64,000 nt of DNA, taken from contig NZ_CANNGT010000001.1 in the NCBI RefSeq assembly GCF_947504225.1, positions 1 to 64,000 on the forward strand, read 5' to 3'. The position numbers and the translations under genes were made by a program. Positions 55,561-64,000 of the stretch are shown piece by piece. Each line of letters starts with the position of its first letter. The first letter of the stretch is position 1. The stretch comes from Brumimicrobium ulvae. Its GTDB lineage: Bacteria > Bacteroidota > Bacteroidia > Flavobacteriales_D > Crocinitomicaceae. Below the pieces are notes generated by a model. The model made no database searches and was not told the DNA's origin. It saw nothing but the letters and a program-made list of their open reading frames with translations.

Positions 55561-58500
55561 ATGTTAGATAAAATTTTAAGAGGAATCTTCTCGATGAAAA
55601 TGATGGCAGTCAGTATGGTCATCTTCGCTGTAGCAATTGCTGAAGCTACGTTTATCGAATCTGATTATGGTACGCCAGCCTCAAAAATCGCAATATACAA
55701 TGCCCTATGGTTCGAAATTCTTTTACTTCACTTATCCATTACTTTGATTGTAAATATGGTGAAGTACAAAATGTACCAAAGAGAAAAATGGGCAACATTC
55801 GCATTTCACCTTTCATTCTTACTCATAATAGTTGGTGCTGCTTTAACGCGCTACGTTGGTTTTGAAGGTCAAATGAGAATCGCAGAAGGAGAAACAACAA
55901 ACGTGCTTTATAGTGCAACTCCTTATCTTACTCTAAAATCAAACGATTTAGTCAACCAATACACGCATCAAGAAAAACGATGGTTGTCAGAAGGAGTAGA
56001 AAACCCATTTAGTTTTGACTTTCAGCTGCCAAATCAAGATAAGATTAATGTAGAATACGTTTCTTATAAAGAAGGAATGGTGGATTCATTGGTTGAGGAC
56101 AGTGAGAACGGAAGAAATGCTTTGGAATTGGTGATTCGTGGTAAAAATCATTACCTATTTGAAGGTGGACAAGATCTGATTGGGGGAGTGAATTTCGCTT
56201 TCGAAAATGAAAATCCTTCTATGCCAGGAGTGAAAATTACTGATGAAGGAGGAATGTTGTATATCGAGTCAATTAGTCCTTTCAAAAGAGTGGATATGAT
56301 GTCTTTGTCTAAGGAAGACCGAATGAGTAACAATATTGACCCTAGCGCTGTTACGGAAATTCCTGCTGATACTTTGGTTCCTTTCTTTCCGAATCAATTG
56401 TATATGATTGGAACAGAAAGTCTGGTGTTTAGACAATACAAAAGAAATGTGGTAATGCGAAAAATGAAATCTCCAGATAAAGATGGAGGATTCAATTACC
56501 TAACCATTAAACTTTCTAATGATAAAGAATCTAAACTTGTTGAAATCGAAGGTAGTCCAACGCATATTCTACAAGAACACTATGTTCAATTTGCTGGACT
56601 CAATTTTGAAATTGGATATGGAGCAAAACCTATTCTATTGCCCTTCTCTGTGAAATGTAGAGAGTTCCAATTGCATAAATATCCGGGATCGTCAATGGCA
56701 AGTTCTTTTGCCTCTGAAGTGACGGTTATTGATTCAACAAGAGGAGTCGTGCATGACCAAAGGATTTTTATGAATAACGTTATGGATTATCACGGTTACC
56801 GCTTCTTCCAGTCAAGTTATTTCCCAGATGAATCAGGAACTGTTTTAAGTGTGAATTATGACTGGTGGGGAACAACAGTAACTTATATTGCCTATTTAAT
56901 TATGACCATTGGAATGGTAATGTCAATGTTTAATCGTGTAGGAAGAATGAAAGAGTTGAATAACTTAATTAAGAAATCTAGAACAAACCGTTCGAAAATG
57001 ATAAAGACCATTACTTTGTTAATTGGTGTAGGTTTAGGGGGACTAACTTACGCCCAAACAAATGAACATCCACATACAAATGAACATCCGCAAACAGAAG
57101 CGCATGTTCACGAACACGACCACGACCACGACCACGACCATGATCACGACCATGACCACGACCATGACCACGACCATGCTGAAGCACATGACCATTCAGC
57201 ACATAGTACACCGCATCCTACGCCTAGAAAAATAGAGGTAAATTATTTATCAGTAGAAGATGCTGCCAAAATTGATGATTTGTTGGTGCAAGACTATGAT
57301 GGACGAATCATTCCTTTCCATACCATGGCGGATAAACTGATGAGAAAGATTCACCACAGCGATAAGTTTGGTGAATACAACGCAGTTCAAACCATTATGG
57401 CTATGCATTTATATGGTCCTGATGGATGGAATGATATTGACTTTGCTTTTGTCTCGGTTAAGATCAGAGATGAAATCGGGACAGGGAAATATGTTTCGGT
57501 TAATGATATGGAGGACGAATTCGGAGTCTTTAAGTGGATGAAAGAATATGAAGTTGCGCATGGAAAAGCCGATGGTCAGAAAAATGAATTCGACAAGCAA
57601 TTAATTAAATTAGGTGAACGCTACCGTTTATTGAAAGAGATATTTCAATTTCAACATTTGAGAATTATTCCTATCCCTGGAGATGATAACGGAACTTGGG
57701 TTTGGCCTTTCTCTCGCGATCTAAAAGACAAGGACCAAAAAGCAAATGCTTTAGCTACAAATCTTTTGAGAACATTGTTTTCTATATCACAAGGGGAAGC
57801 GACTTTTTCAGATGCCCAACAATTCCTTGCTCCACTCAAAGAACATCAGTGGGAAGAGTTGAGGAAATACGAGGCAGAGAACCCGCATTTAGATAAACTT
57901 ACTCAAAGACATGTCGATGTAGAAATTGCTTACAACAAATTTAAAATCTTTGATAAAATTCAATCTTTCTACTTTTTATTCGGGTTTTTGTTACTGATTT
58001 TATTCTTCTTTAGAACTCTTGTTACTCCCACCCTGAAAAGTGAAGCGATAATTAAAAGAATTACTTTTATTTTAGTTGGAGGTGTGGTGGTTGTTTTCCT
58101 CGGCCATGGTGCTGGATTAGGAATGCGCTGGTATATATCTGGGCACGCTCCATGGAGTGATGGGTACGAAGCGGTAATCTTTATTGCTTGGTCAACAATT
58201 TTGGCTGGATTGTTCTTTGTTAAAAAGAATCCTGCAGTAATCGCGGCAACTACCTTGCTTTCAGCAATGATGTTGTTTGTTACGGAATTGAATTTGTTGG
58301 ACCCTGAAATTACTCCTTTACAGCCTGTATTGAAATCGTATTGGTTGATGATTCATGTGGCCATTATTACTTCTTCTTATGGATTCCTTGGAATTTCTGG
58401 AATTTTAGGATTGGTGAACATGATCTTGTATTTGTTGAAAAACAAAAAGAATAAAAAACGACTTCAAATGAATATCGTGGAGTTAACAGCTGTTTCTGAA

Positions 58501-58917
58501 ATGGTGTTGATTATAGGTTTGTTTATGCTTACGATCGGAACATTCCTCGGTGGAGTTTGGGCGAATGAATCTTGGGGTAGATACTGGGGGTGGGACCCAA
58601 AGGAGACTTGGGCACTAGTCTCTATGTTGGTTTACGCAATTATTATTCACCTTCGATTTATCCCTTCCTTAAGTAGTAGATTCTTATTTAACGTATTAAG
58701 TCTTTGGGGGTATTCTGCAATTTTATTTACCTTCTTCGGAGTAAACTTTGTTCTTGTAGGATTACACTCTTATGCACAAGGAGAAGGGGTTGCTGAAACT
58801 CCAACTTCAGTGATTATTGCGGTGATTTTATTTGCAAGTTTTACTTTGCTCGTGACTTACAAGTACCTCATGGATACTTATGTTATTCCTAAAAGAATTA
58901 AAAATGGTAATGTATAA
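55561..58917 (+). CDS. Fused ResB-CcsA cytochrome c biogenesis protein (CcsBA type)
   Basis: A 1118-residue membrane protein. The N-terminal ResB/CcsB part has membrane helices near 15-70 and 440-460 with a large periplasmic domain. A second region of unknown fold (about 500-790) contains a His/Asp repeat at about 517-550. The C-terminal CcsA part has membrane helices and the haem-handling motif 'WGRYWGWDPKETWALV' (WWD motif, about 1005-1020). System II machinery exports haem and joins it to apocytochrome c outside the membrane. It is first in an operon with glutathione peroxidase and BshB1. Confidence 0.9.
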   Translation: MLDKILRGIFSMKMMAVSMVIFAVAIAEATFIESDYGTPASKIAIYNALWFEILLLHLSITLIVNMVKYKMYQREKWATFAFHLSFLLIIVGAALTRYVGFEGQMRIAEGETTNVLYSATPYLTLKSNDLVNQYTHQEKRWLSEGVENPFSFDFQLPNQDKINVEYVSYKEGMVDSLVEDSENGRNALELVIRGKNHYLFEGGQDLIGGVNFAFENENPSMPGVKITDEGGMLYIESISPFKRVDMMSLSKEDRMSNNIDPSAVTEIPADTLVPFFPNQLYMIGTESLVFRQYKRNVVMRKMKSPDKDGGFNYLTIKLSNDKESKLVEIEGSPTHILQEHYVQFAGLNFEIGYGAKPILLPFSVKCREFQLHKYPGSSMASSFASEVTVIDSTRGVVHDQRIFMNNVMDYHGYRFFQSSYFPDESGTVLSVNYDWWGTTVTYIAYLIMTIGMVMSMFNRVGRMKELNNLIKKSRTNRSKMIKTITLLIGVGLGGLTYAQTNEHPHTNEHPQTEAHVHEHDHDHDHDHDHDHDHDHDHDHAEAHDHSAHSTPHPTPRKIEVNYLSVEDAAKIDDLLVQDYDGRIIPFHTMADKLMRKIHHSDKFGEYNAVQTIMAMHLYGPDGWNDIDFAFVSVKIRDEIGTGKYVSVNDMEDEFGVFKWMKEYEVAHGKADGQKNEFDKQLIKLGERYRLLKEIFQFQHLRIIPIPGDDNGTWVWPFSRDLKDKDQKANALATNLLRTLFSISQGEATFSDAQQFLAPLKEHQWEELRKYEAENPHLDKLTQRHVDVEIAYNKFKIFDKIQSFYFLFGFLLLILFFFRTLVTPTLKSEAIIKRITFILVGGVVVVFLGHGAGLGMRWYISGHAPWSDGYEAVIFIAWSTILAGLFFVKKNPAVIAATTLLSAMMLFVTELNLLDPEITPLQPVLKSYWLMIHVAIITSSYGFLGISGILGLVNMILYLLKNKKNKKRLQMNIVELTAVSEMVLIIGLFMLTIGTFLGGVWANESWGRYWGWDPKETWALVSMLVYAIIIHLRFIPSLSSRFLFNVLSLWGYSAILFTFFGVNFVLVGLHSYAQGEGVAETPTSVIIAVILFASFTLLVTYKYLMDTYVIPKRIKNGNV
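57109..57177 (+). repeat. GACCAC/GACCAT microsatellite coding (His-Asp)n
   Basis: About eleven 6-base units, GACCAC, GACCAT or a one-base variant, coding alternating His and Asp. It lies within ccsBA just after its signal-like segment at residues about 485-500. The tract could change length by slippage. Confidence 0.85.
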
Positions 58918-59380
58918 CTTCAAAGTCAAAGATATCAATGGTCAACCTTTTGATTTAAACGAATTGAAAGGAAAGAAGGTAATGATTGTAAATACAGCTT
59001 CGGAATGTGGATTAACTCCGCAATATGAGCAGTTGCAGTCTTTGTATGAGGAAACCTCACGAGATCAATTTATGATTGTTGGTTTTCCGGCCAATGATTT
59101 CGGACAACAAGAGCCTGGAACTAACACAGAAGTAGCGGCATTTTGTCAAAAGAATTATGGAGTCACTTTTCCCATGATGTCCAAAATTGCGGTGAAAGGT
59201 GAAGATCAACATCCTTTATTTACTTGGTTGTTAAAAGAAAGTAAAAAGAATGGTGGAGCAGAGGAGGTAGCATGGAACTTTCATAAATTTTTGATTGATG
59301 AAAATGGGAATTTTGTGAAAGAGGTTCATCCCAAAATTTTGCCAAATGCTCCGGAAATTAAAGAATGGATCAATGGATAG
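58910..59380 (+). CDS. Glutathione peroxidase (Cys type)
   Basis: A 156-residue enzyme: 'VNTASECGLTPQYEQL' with the peroxidatic Cys (in place of selenocysteine), 'FPANDFGQQEPG' with catalytic Gln, and 'WNFHKFLIDENG' with catalytic Trp-Asn. Bacterial Cys-type members usually use thioredoxin and destroy hydroperoxides. ATG at 58910 (or 58904) overlaps the CcsBA stop by 8-14 bases. Confidence 0.93.
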   Translation: MYNFKVKDINGQPFDLNELKGKKVMIVNTASECGLTPQYEQLQSLYEETSRDQFMIVGFPANDFGQQEPGTNTEVAAFCQKNYGVTFPMMSKIAVKGEDQHPLFTWLLKESKKNGGAEEVAWNFHKFLIDENGNFVKEVHPKILPNAPEIKEWING

Positions 59381-60095
59381 AAAGGTTGATATATTAGCAA
59401 TAGGTGCACACCCAGACGATGTTGAATTGGCTGCAGGTGGAACAATAATCAAAAGCGTACAACAAGGCAAGAAAGTCGCTATTGTTGATTTAACACAAGG
59501 TGAGTTAGGCTCGAGAGGAACTATTGAAACACGTTATGATGAAGCAGCAACAGCGGCGAAAATAATGGGAGTTATCCACAGAGAAAACCTAAAAATGGCG
59601 GATGGTTTTTTTGAAGCCACTGAAGAAAACTTGTTGAAGCTCATTACTGCTATTCGAAAATATCAACCAGAAATTGTATTGGCCAATGCGCCTGAAGACC
59701 GTCATCCTGATCATGGAAGAGGAAGTCAGTTGATTTCGAGGGCTTGCTTTTTATCTGGGCTTCTAAAAATAGAAACTGAATCAGATGGAGAAAAACAAAA
59801 ACATTGGCGACCAAAAGTAGTGTACTTTTATATCCAAGACCGTTACCTTAAACCTGACTTTGTAGTAGATGTAACCGAGCAGAGAGATCTAAAGTTTGAT
59901 GCTATCTTAGCTTATAAAACTCAATTTTATCAAGAGAATATGTCAGGTCCTAAAACACCAATTTCAGGTCAAGAATTCTTAGACTCCTTGGAAGGTAGAT
60001 TGATTCAATATGGTAGAGATATCGGTGTGAAGTACGGAGAAGGATTCATTACTGAGCGTCCAGTTGGAATAAATGATATTACAAAATTTCTTTAA
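59373..60095 (+). CDS. bshB1: Bacillithiol biosynthesis deacetylase BshB1
   Basis: A 240-residue LmbE-like metal-dependent deacetylase: zinc motif 'IGAHPDDVELAAGGTI', 'TQGELGSRGTIETRYDEAATAAKIMGV' and 'ANAPEDRHPDHGRG'. This matches BshB1, which deacetylates GlcNAc-malate to GlcN-malate in bacillithiol synthesis. ATG at 59373 overlaps the GPx stop by 8 bases. BshA and BshC are not in the window; the following glycosyltransferase is not BshA-like. Confidence 0.93.
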   Translation: MDRKVDILAIGAHPDDVELAAGGTIIKSVQQGKKVAIVDLTQGELGSRGTIETRYDEAATAAKIMGVIHRENLKMADGFFEATEENLLKLITAIRKYQPEIVLANAPEDRHPDHGRGSQLISRACFLSGLLKIETESDGEKQKHWRPKVVYFYIQDRYLKPDFVVDVTEQRDLKFDAILAYKTQFYQENMSGPKTPISGQEFLDSLEGRLIQYGRDIGVKYGEGFITERPVGINDITKFL

Positions 60096-60148
60096 TTTCT
60101 AATTTATTGGTTTTAACTTCATCCTTTCAAATGCTATAATTTAATCAG

Positions 60149-61291
60149 ATGCAGGAGAGGTTGAATAAAAAAGTGCTGTTTTTGGCCAGTTGGTACCCAA
60201 GCAAGAAAAACTTGTCTTTGGGGAATTTTGTTCAAAAACATGCAGAAGTCGCTAATGACGTCGCTCATGTTGATGTCTTGTATGCTGTTTCAACTGATGA
60301 GGTGAATTCTGTCGAGATCTCAGATGAAGTGATCAATGGTGTGCGTACTGTTATTGTTTACTATCCAAAAATCGAGTCTACAGTTCCAATTGCTTCTTCG
60401 CTGAAAAAAAAGAATGCTTATTTTAAGGCTTTAAAACAAGGGTTTGAATTGCTCAATCAGAAGTATGATTTAGTTCATTTGAATGCCGTTTTCCCCGCAG
60501 GAATGTTTGCCTTATGGCTGAAGTCAAAGCATCAACTTAATTATATCATCACTGTTCATTGGACCGGGTTTTTACCCCATCATCAAGTTTATAGTCAGTA
60601 TCCTTTTTACATTAAGAAAAAGTTCCGCAGTATTTTTAGAGCTTCTGATTTGGTGCTTCCTGTCTCAGATCATTTAGGGAAGTCGCTTCAGCAATTAGCA
60701 TTGATTAGTAAATATCAAGTGATGCATAATGTTGTGGATCATGAATATTTCTACCCATCAATAAAGAATATAAAACATTCTCAGGCAATTCGATTTCTTC
60801 ATGTTTCCTCTTTTAATGACGAGCATAAAAATATTTCTGGAATGCTATCAGCCTTTGGTCAGCTTGACCGTGATTTTATTTTGCACCTGATTACAGAAGG
60901 AGAGGAAAGTGAAGTCTGGGAGGCAATAGCATTGCATAATATTCCAAAAGAAAAATGTATCGTTGAGGGGCGAAAGCCGGCTGAGTGTATTGGAGAAGCC
61001 ATGCGTTTAGCTGATTGCTTTGTCTTATTTAGTAATTATGAAACCTTTTCTGTAGTCTTAGCAGAAGCGTGGACCACTGGCATTCCAGCAATTTATAGTC
61101 AATGTGGAGGTTTAACAGAAATCAATAATGTTGATTTAGGAGTGCAGATAGAAGTTGGTGATGAAAGTGCATTATTAGAAGCTTTATCAAGCTTCCAAAA
61201 AGGTGCTTATCCATCAGAAGCCATCATTCAGTATGCGCAACGCTTCACGCTCAAAAGTTTAAGAAGTATTTTCTATCAAGTTTATAGTTAA
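60149..61291 (+). CDS. Glycosyltransferase family 4
   Basis: A 380-residue GT-B glycosyltransferase. The C-terminal half has 'RFLHVSSFNDEHKNISGML', 'EGRKPAECIGEAMRLADCFVLFSNYETFSVVLAEAWTTGIPAIYSQCGGLTEI' with the E-x7-E motif of GT4. The N-terminal part starts 'KVLFLASWYPSKKNLSLGNFVQKHAE', common in capsular or lipopolysaccharide transferases. It lacks the 'GGSG' start of BshA. Acceptor and sugar unknown. Confidence 0.88.
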   Translation: MQERLNKKVLFLASWYPSKKNLSLGNFVQKHAEVANDVAHVDVLYAVSTDEVNSVEISDEVINGVRTVIVYYPKIESTVPIASSLKKKNAYFKALKQGFELLNQKYDLVHLNAVFPAGMFALWLKSKHQLNYIITVHWTGFLPHHQVYSQYPFYIKKKFRSIFRASDLVLPVSDHLGKSLQQLALISKYQVMHNVVDHEYFYPSIKNIKHSQAIRFLHVSSFNDEHKNISGMLSAFGQLDRDFILHLITEGEESEVWEAIALHNIPKEKCIVEGRKPAECIGEAMRLADCFVLFSNYETFSVVLAEAWTTGIPAIYSQCGGLTEINNVDLGVQIEVGDESALLEALSSFQKGAYPSEAIIQYAQRFTLKSLRSIFYQVYS

Positions 61292-61365
61292 CTATTTATT
61301 TGAGATTGTTTCATAATTGAGAATTTATATACTATTATTGTAACAAACTACAAATAAAACATATT

Positions 61366-63108
61366 ATGAAGAAACTATTACTTTTAGGATTTGGAGTGTT
61401 AATGGCGGGAGTTATTAATGCACAAGTTATTTTTTCGGGAGTCTCTCCCGCTGCAATTCAAGGGAATTATAACCTATCATACGCAACAGGTTGGGGAAAT
61501 GCAAGTTTTCCTGATTTAGAAGATCCAGCGAATTCTGTTCAAGAGGAGTTGGTCATGTATGCTGATGACAATGAAGCCTGTGATCCTGCAACAAACGGAG
61601 CCGCTTTAACAGGTAAAATAGCCATTCTTTACAGAGGAAGTTGTGAGTTTGGTGTAAAAGCGTATAATGCACAGCAAGCCGGAGCTATTGCTGTTGTTAT
61701 TATTAACAATCAGTCAGGAGCCTTAGTAAATATGGGAGGTGGAGTTCAAGGTCCAAACGTAACTATCCCTGTAGTGATGATCAGTGATATTGATGGTGCG
61801 ACAATTGTTAACGAAATGGCAAATGGTCCTGTAACTGTTTTTATCGGTAATAAAGCAGGTTTTTATGCAGACGATTTAGGATTGACAAAGGCTCAAATCT
61901 TACGTCCACGTTATTCATCAGTGCCATCAATGATTGCAACAAATGGTACGGAATACGACTTAAACTTGGGAGGAACAGTTTATAACTATGGTTCTAATGA
62001 CCAAGCTGCTGTAACTTTACAAGCTATCATTACTTACAATGGAACTGAGATTTATAACGAAACTTCTACTCCGCAGGATATGTTCTCAGGGGACAGTTTA
62101 GTGGTTATGCTTCCAGACTTTGCACCAGCTACTTGGGACGAAGGATACTACAAGTTAGTGTATAAAACAACTGCAGATGCATTTACTGATGAGTATGATT
62201 TTGATAATGAAATTGAATCTGACTTTGTAATTAGCGCAACAGATCTTTCGTATGCAAAAATTATTGATACGACAATGCTACCAAATTCTTCAGGTGGAAT
62301 TAGACCAGTAGATGGTTCTGGGAATGCTATTCCAGAATACTCTTCTTGTATTCACTTTAAAGATCCAAATGCAAGCAGATTAGCTGCTTCTGCTATAACT
62401 TTCTCTGCAATTAAAGGAAGCAATGCAACAGATACATCTTTAGCAGGTGAAGAGATTTTATTGCAGATCTATACTTACGACGATGTGTTTACTGATATGA
62501 ATGATGCTGGTTTCTCTAACCCAATTCAAAACTTTAGCGACCTTGTGATACAGAATTATTCTTTCCCGTCTGATTTAGGAGGTGAGGTAATTACAGTAGA
62601 TTTTGACTTAGAAAACATTGTTGCATTAGAGGATGACCAACGTTATATGTTCTGTGTAACTACTTTTAATGAAGAATTATATTTCGGAAGTGACCCTGAT
62701 AGAGATTACACTGCAAACAGAGATTTCTACATGCAGCCTCTATTCCCAATCGAAGCTGGATCTGGAAACTTTAATCCAAATGGATTCGGACCAGAGTCTG
62801 TACCTGGAATTTCTGTATCATTTATTTCTTCTGCTCAAGTTAGCTTGAAAGAAGAACAGTTGGCAATCAACATGAATGCATACCCTTCTCCAGCTTCTGA
62901 TGTATTGAATATTGATTTCAAACAAAATGAAGTAAACAAAGTGGAGTTGGTGAACATGATGGGGCAAACAGTTGTAGCTCAAGATGTAGCTAGTAACGCT
63001 AATACTACAACTTTAGATGTTGCAGGTGTTGAGAATGGTGTTTACATCGTTAAGGTTTACTTAACAAACAATATGACTCACACAATGCAAGTAGTAGTTA
63101 ATCACTAA
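61366..63108 (+). CDS. Secreted PA-domain protein with T9SS type A tail
   Basis: A 580-residue exported protein. A signal peptide (1-19) is followed by a protease-associated domain ('ALTGKIAILYRGSCEFGVKAYNAQQAGAIAVVIINNQSG', about 80-165), a middle beta region of unknown fold (about 170-490) and a T9SS type A tail ('MNAYPSPASDVLNIDF', 'VENGVYIVKV', ending 'VVVNH'). No protease domain is joined to the PA domain. It is monocistronic with a terminator. Confidence 0.85.
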   Translation: MKKLLLLGFGVLMAGVINAQVIFSGVSPAAIQGNYNLSYATGWGNASFPDLEDPANSVQEELVMYADDNEACDPATNGAALTGKIAILYRGSCEFGVKAYNAQQAGAIAVVIINNQSGALVNMGGGVQGPNVTIPVVMISDIDGATIVNEMANGPVTVFIGNKAGFYADDLGLTKAQILRPRYSSVPSMIATNGTEYDLNLGGTVYNYGSNDQAAVTLQAIITYNGTEIYNETSTPQDMFSGDSLVVMLPDFAPATWDEGYYKLVYKTTADAFTDEYDFDNEIESDFVISATDLSYAKIIDTTMLPNSSGGIRPVDGSGNAIPEYSSCIHFKDPNASRLAASAITFSAIKGSNATDTSLAGEEILLQIYTYDDVFTDMNDAGFSNPIQNFSDLVIQNYSFPSDLGGEVITVDFDLENIVALEDDQRYMFCVTTFNEELYFGSDPDRDYTANRDFYMQPLFPIEAGSGNFNPNGFGPESVPGISVSFISSAQVSLKEEQLAINMNAYPSPASDVLNIDFKQNEVNKVELVNMMGQTVVAQDVASNANTTTLDVAGVENGVYIVKVYLTNNMTHTMQVVVNH

Positions 63109-63131
63109 GCATTTGTCTATACATTTTATTG

Positions 63132-63162
63132 AAGCGGGACCGTTCATTCGGTTCCGCTTTTT
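63132..63162 (+). terminator. Terminator after PA-domain protein
   Basis: AAGCGGGACCG (63132-63142) pairs with CGGTTCCGCTT (63149-63159, one G-T pair) and a T run follows. Confidence 0.88.
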
Positions 63163-63174
63163 CGATTTCTATTC

Positions 63175-63355
63175 GCAACTTGTTCTTATAAAATGCTTGG
63201 ATCCGCCCCTGAGGAAATGGAAAGCTTAATGCTTTGTTTGAACATGCAAAGCACAGCAATACAGAGCGACAGTAGAAGCTCCTGAAGTGCTGTTGTGCGT
63301 GCGTTCTAACAAAGCGTTAACTTGGAATTGGATAAGGATGAAGGCGCCAATAAAT
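63175..63355. other. Intergenic stretch with inverted repeats, richer in GC
   Basis: The stretch is more GC-rich and codon-poor than its surroundings and has two stem possibilities: TGCTTTG/CAAAGCA at 63230-63236 with 63247-63253, and GCACAGCA (63251-63258) with TGC...TGTGC (63288-63298). An interrupted reading frame can be read on the minus strand but carries no start. It may be a degraded repeat element. Confidence 0.4.
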
Positions 63356-63367
63356 AAAAAAAACTTA

Positions 63368-64000
63368 TTAATAACTGAAGTTTCGATTCAGTCCAAACTG
63401 TAGGAATGGTTTTGCTGGGCGGGCATCTTTCTTAAAGTGCACGGGGTAGCCTTCTGAATTTAACATGGGATAATTCACATTCGGCGTCCTCCATCGCTCT
63501 GGAATGAAATATTTATCATGCATAAAACGATTTTGCAAGGTGTGACGTACATTTTCACTATCTACTCCAATTACTGCGGAAACATAATTTCCATACATAA
63601 TTTGATAGTCGATTCCTAAACTCAATACGCCATGACTTGTTTTTCCGTAATGTGTTTTACTTAAATCCTTGTATCCTTTCTGATAAAGACTGTCTCTTGT
63701 GTTTTGCAGGGCTGTTCCACGGGTCTCACCTGTCCAAAGTTGGGTGTTCAAACTGATGTTGTATAAATCATCGTGATAGCTGATGCTGGCATGGTTCGTT
63801 CTGAATCTGTCCCTCCCCGAACCTGCGAAAATATCATTCTCAATGTATAGACTGACTTGTTGAATGTGTACACCCCAACCTCCCGAACGTTGTGAGGTGC
63901 CTATGTTGTCAAAATACCAAAGATAATTATAAGCAACAGCAAAATTGTTTTCACTTTGGTGGTTTAGTCCGTCAAGTATTAGTTGGGGTGTGGTATTTTT
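63368..64000 (-). CDS. Partial gene, C-terminal 210 residues; outer-membrane/polymorphic-toxin type 23-like domain
   Basis: The frame that ends at 63368 stays open to the right edge at 64000, so it is the 3' end of a larger gene, not a 127-residue protein beginning at an internal TTG. Visible motifs are 'GTSQRSGGWGVHI', 'IENDIFAGSGRDRFRTNHASISYHDD', 'TQLWTGETRG' and a closing aromatic 'FLQFGLNRNFSY'. The alternating strands suggest a beta-rich C-terminal domain. The IEND...GRDRFRT pattern recalls the domain named polymorphic toxin type 23 in Bacteroidota, but I recall this only loosely. Confidence 0.55.
   Translation of the reverse strand, partial: KNTTPQLILDGLNHQSENNFAVAYNYLWYFDNIGTSQRSGGWGVHIQQVSLYIENDIFAGSGRDRFRTNHASISYHDDLYNISLNTQLWTGETRGTALQNTRDSLYQKGYKDLSKTHYGKTSHGVLSLGIDYQIMYGNYVSAVIGVDSENVRHTLQNRFMHDKYFIPERWRTPNVNYPMLNSEGYPVHFKKDARPAKPFLQFGLNRNFSY

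Noticed and set aside
57011..57211. Minus-strand GRGHGRGH frame
   Set aside because: It is the reverse complement of the His-Asp microsatellite in ccsBA.
60149..61291. BshA, because it follows bshB1
   Set aside because: It lacks the GGSG start typical of BshA and starts like other GT4 enzymes.
63313..63330. CTAACAAAGCGTTAA, which resembles the ends of an integron attC site
   Set aside because: The two ends are too close to form an attC, there is no second half, no integrase and no cassette array.
63368..63751. 127-residue protein starting at TTG 63751
   Set aside because: The frame continues open to the window edge, so this is only part of a larger gene.

Overview
The window looks like chromosome from a member of the Bacteroidota, most likely the Flavobacteriales. 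The reasons are an AT-rich genome, promoters of the TTTG-N19/20-TAnnTTTG type, at least four cargo proteins with type IX secretion (T9SS) type A sorting tails and one with a type B (gliding-motility) tail, a PorP/SprF protein, a PorE-like OmpA protein, and a bacillithiol deacetylase. There is no phage, transposase or CRISPR array. Nearly all genes look resident. The family or genus cannot be fixed from the sequence alone.

Layout. 1-210 is the 3' end of a 5S rRNA, its terminator and a second, interrupted copy of the 5S tail. 256-4055 holds an EamA transporter, then a TPP riboswitch and a tightly packed operon of a methyltransferase, an AIR-synthase/HypE/ThiL-superfamily protein, a divergent ThiE-like protein and a Trm112-like zinc protein. 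This is the most unusual locus here. 4282-6660 is an Ig-repeat T9SS cargo. 6809-10501 is a ferric-iron ABC importer. 10644-12856 is tRNA-Leu, trigger factor and a small lipoprotein. 12982-16547 is envelope polysaccharide (HldD, O-antigen ligase, Wzz). 16600-21017 is an S46 dipeptidyl peptidase, CoaE and a SiaB/SiaC pair. 21184-23358 is a methyltransferase and ZIP metal transporter converging on SigZ, with a very small Cys-rich, metallothionein-like ORF upstream of SigZ. 23491-29301 is a GH3 enzyme, OsmC, LipA and a BNR-repeat T9SS protein. 29726-33800 is the translation block rplM-rpsI-rpsB-tsf-pyrH-frr. 34030-36147 is a DPP4-type S9 peptidase. 36401-43625 is a T9SS surface operon (small periplasmic protein, type B cargo, PorP/SprF, PorE-like OmpA). 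43698-49659 is NUDIX, aminotransferase, an ECF sigma factor, an orphan efflux adaptor and conserved unknowns. 49940-54167 is a lipoprotein/outer-membrane/T9SS triad. 54171-55456 is a KdsC-like phosphatase and a Rossmann protein. 55561-60095 is a redox operon (CcsBA cytochrome c assembly, glutathione peroxidase, BshB1). 60149-64000 is a glycosyltransferase, a PA-domain T9SS protein and a gene cut by the window edge.

Together the genes suggest an aerobic, peptide-feeding marine or freshwater flavobacterium. Secreted and periplasmic dipeptidyl peptidases and T9SS cargo act at the surface. Iron and other metals are managed by Fbp, ZIP and a possible metallothionein. Thiol redox is based on bacillithiol. 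Two ECF-type sigma factors have no adjacent recognisable anti-sigma gene. All functional names rest on motif recognition by eye; no database search was run.
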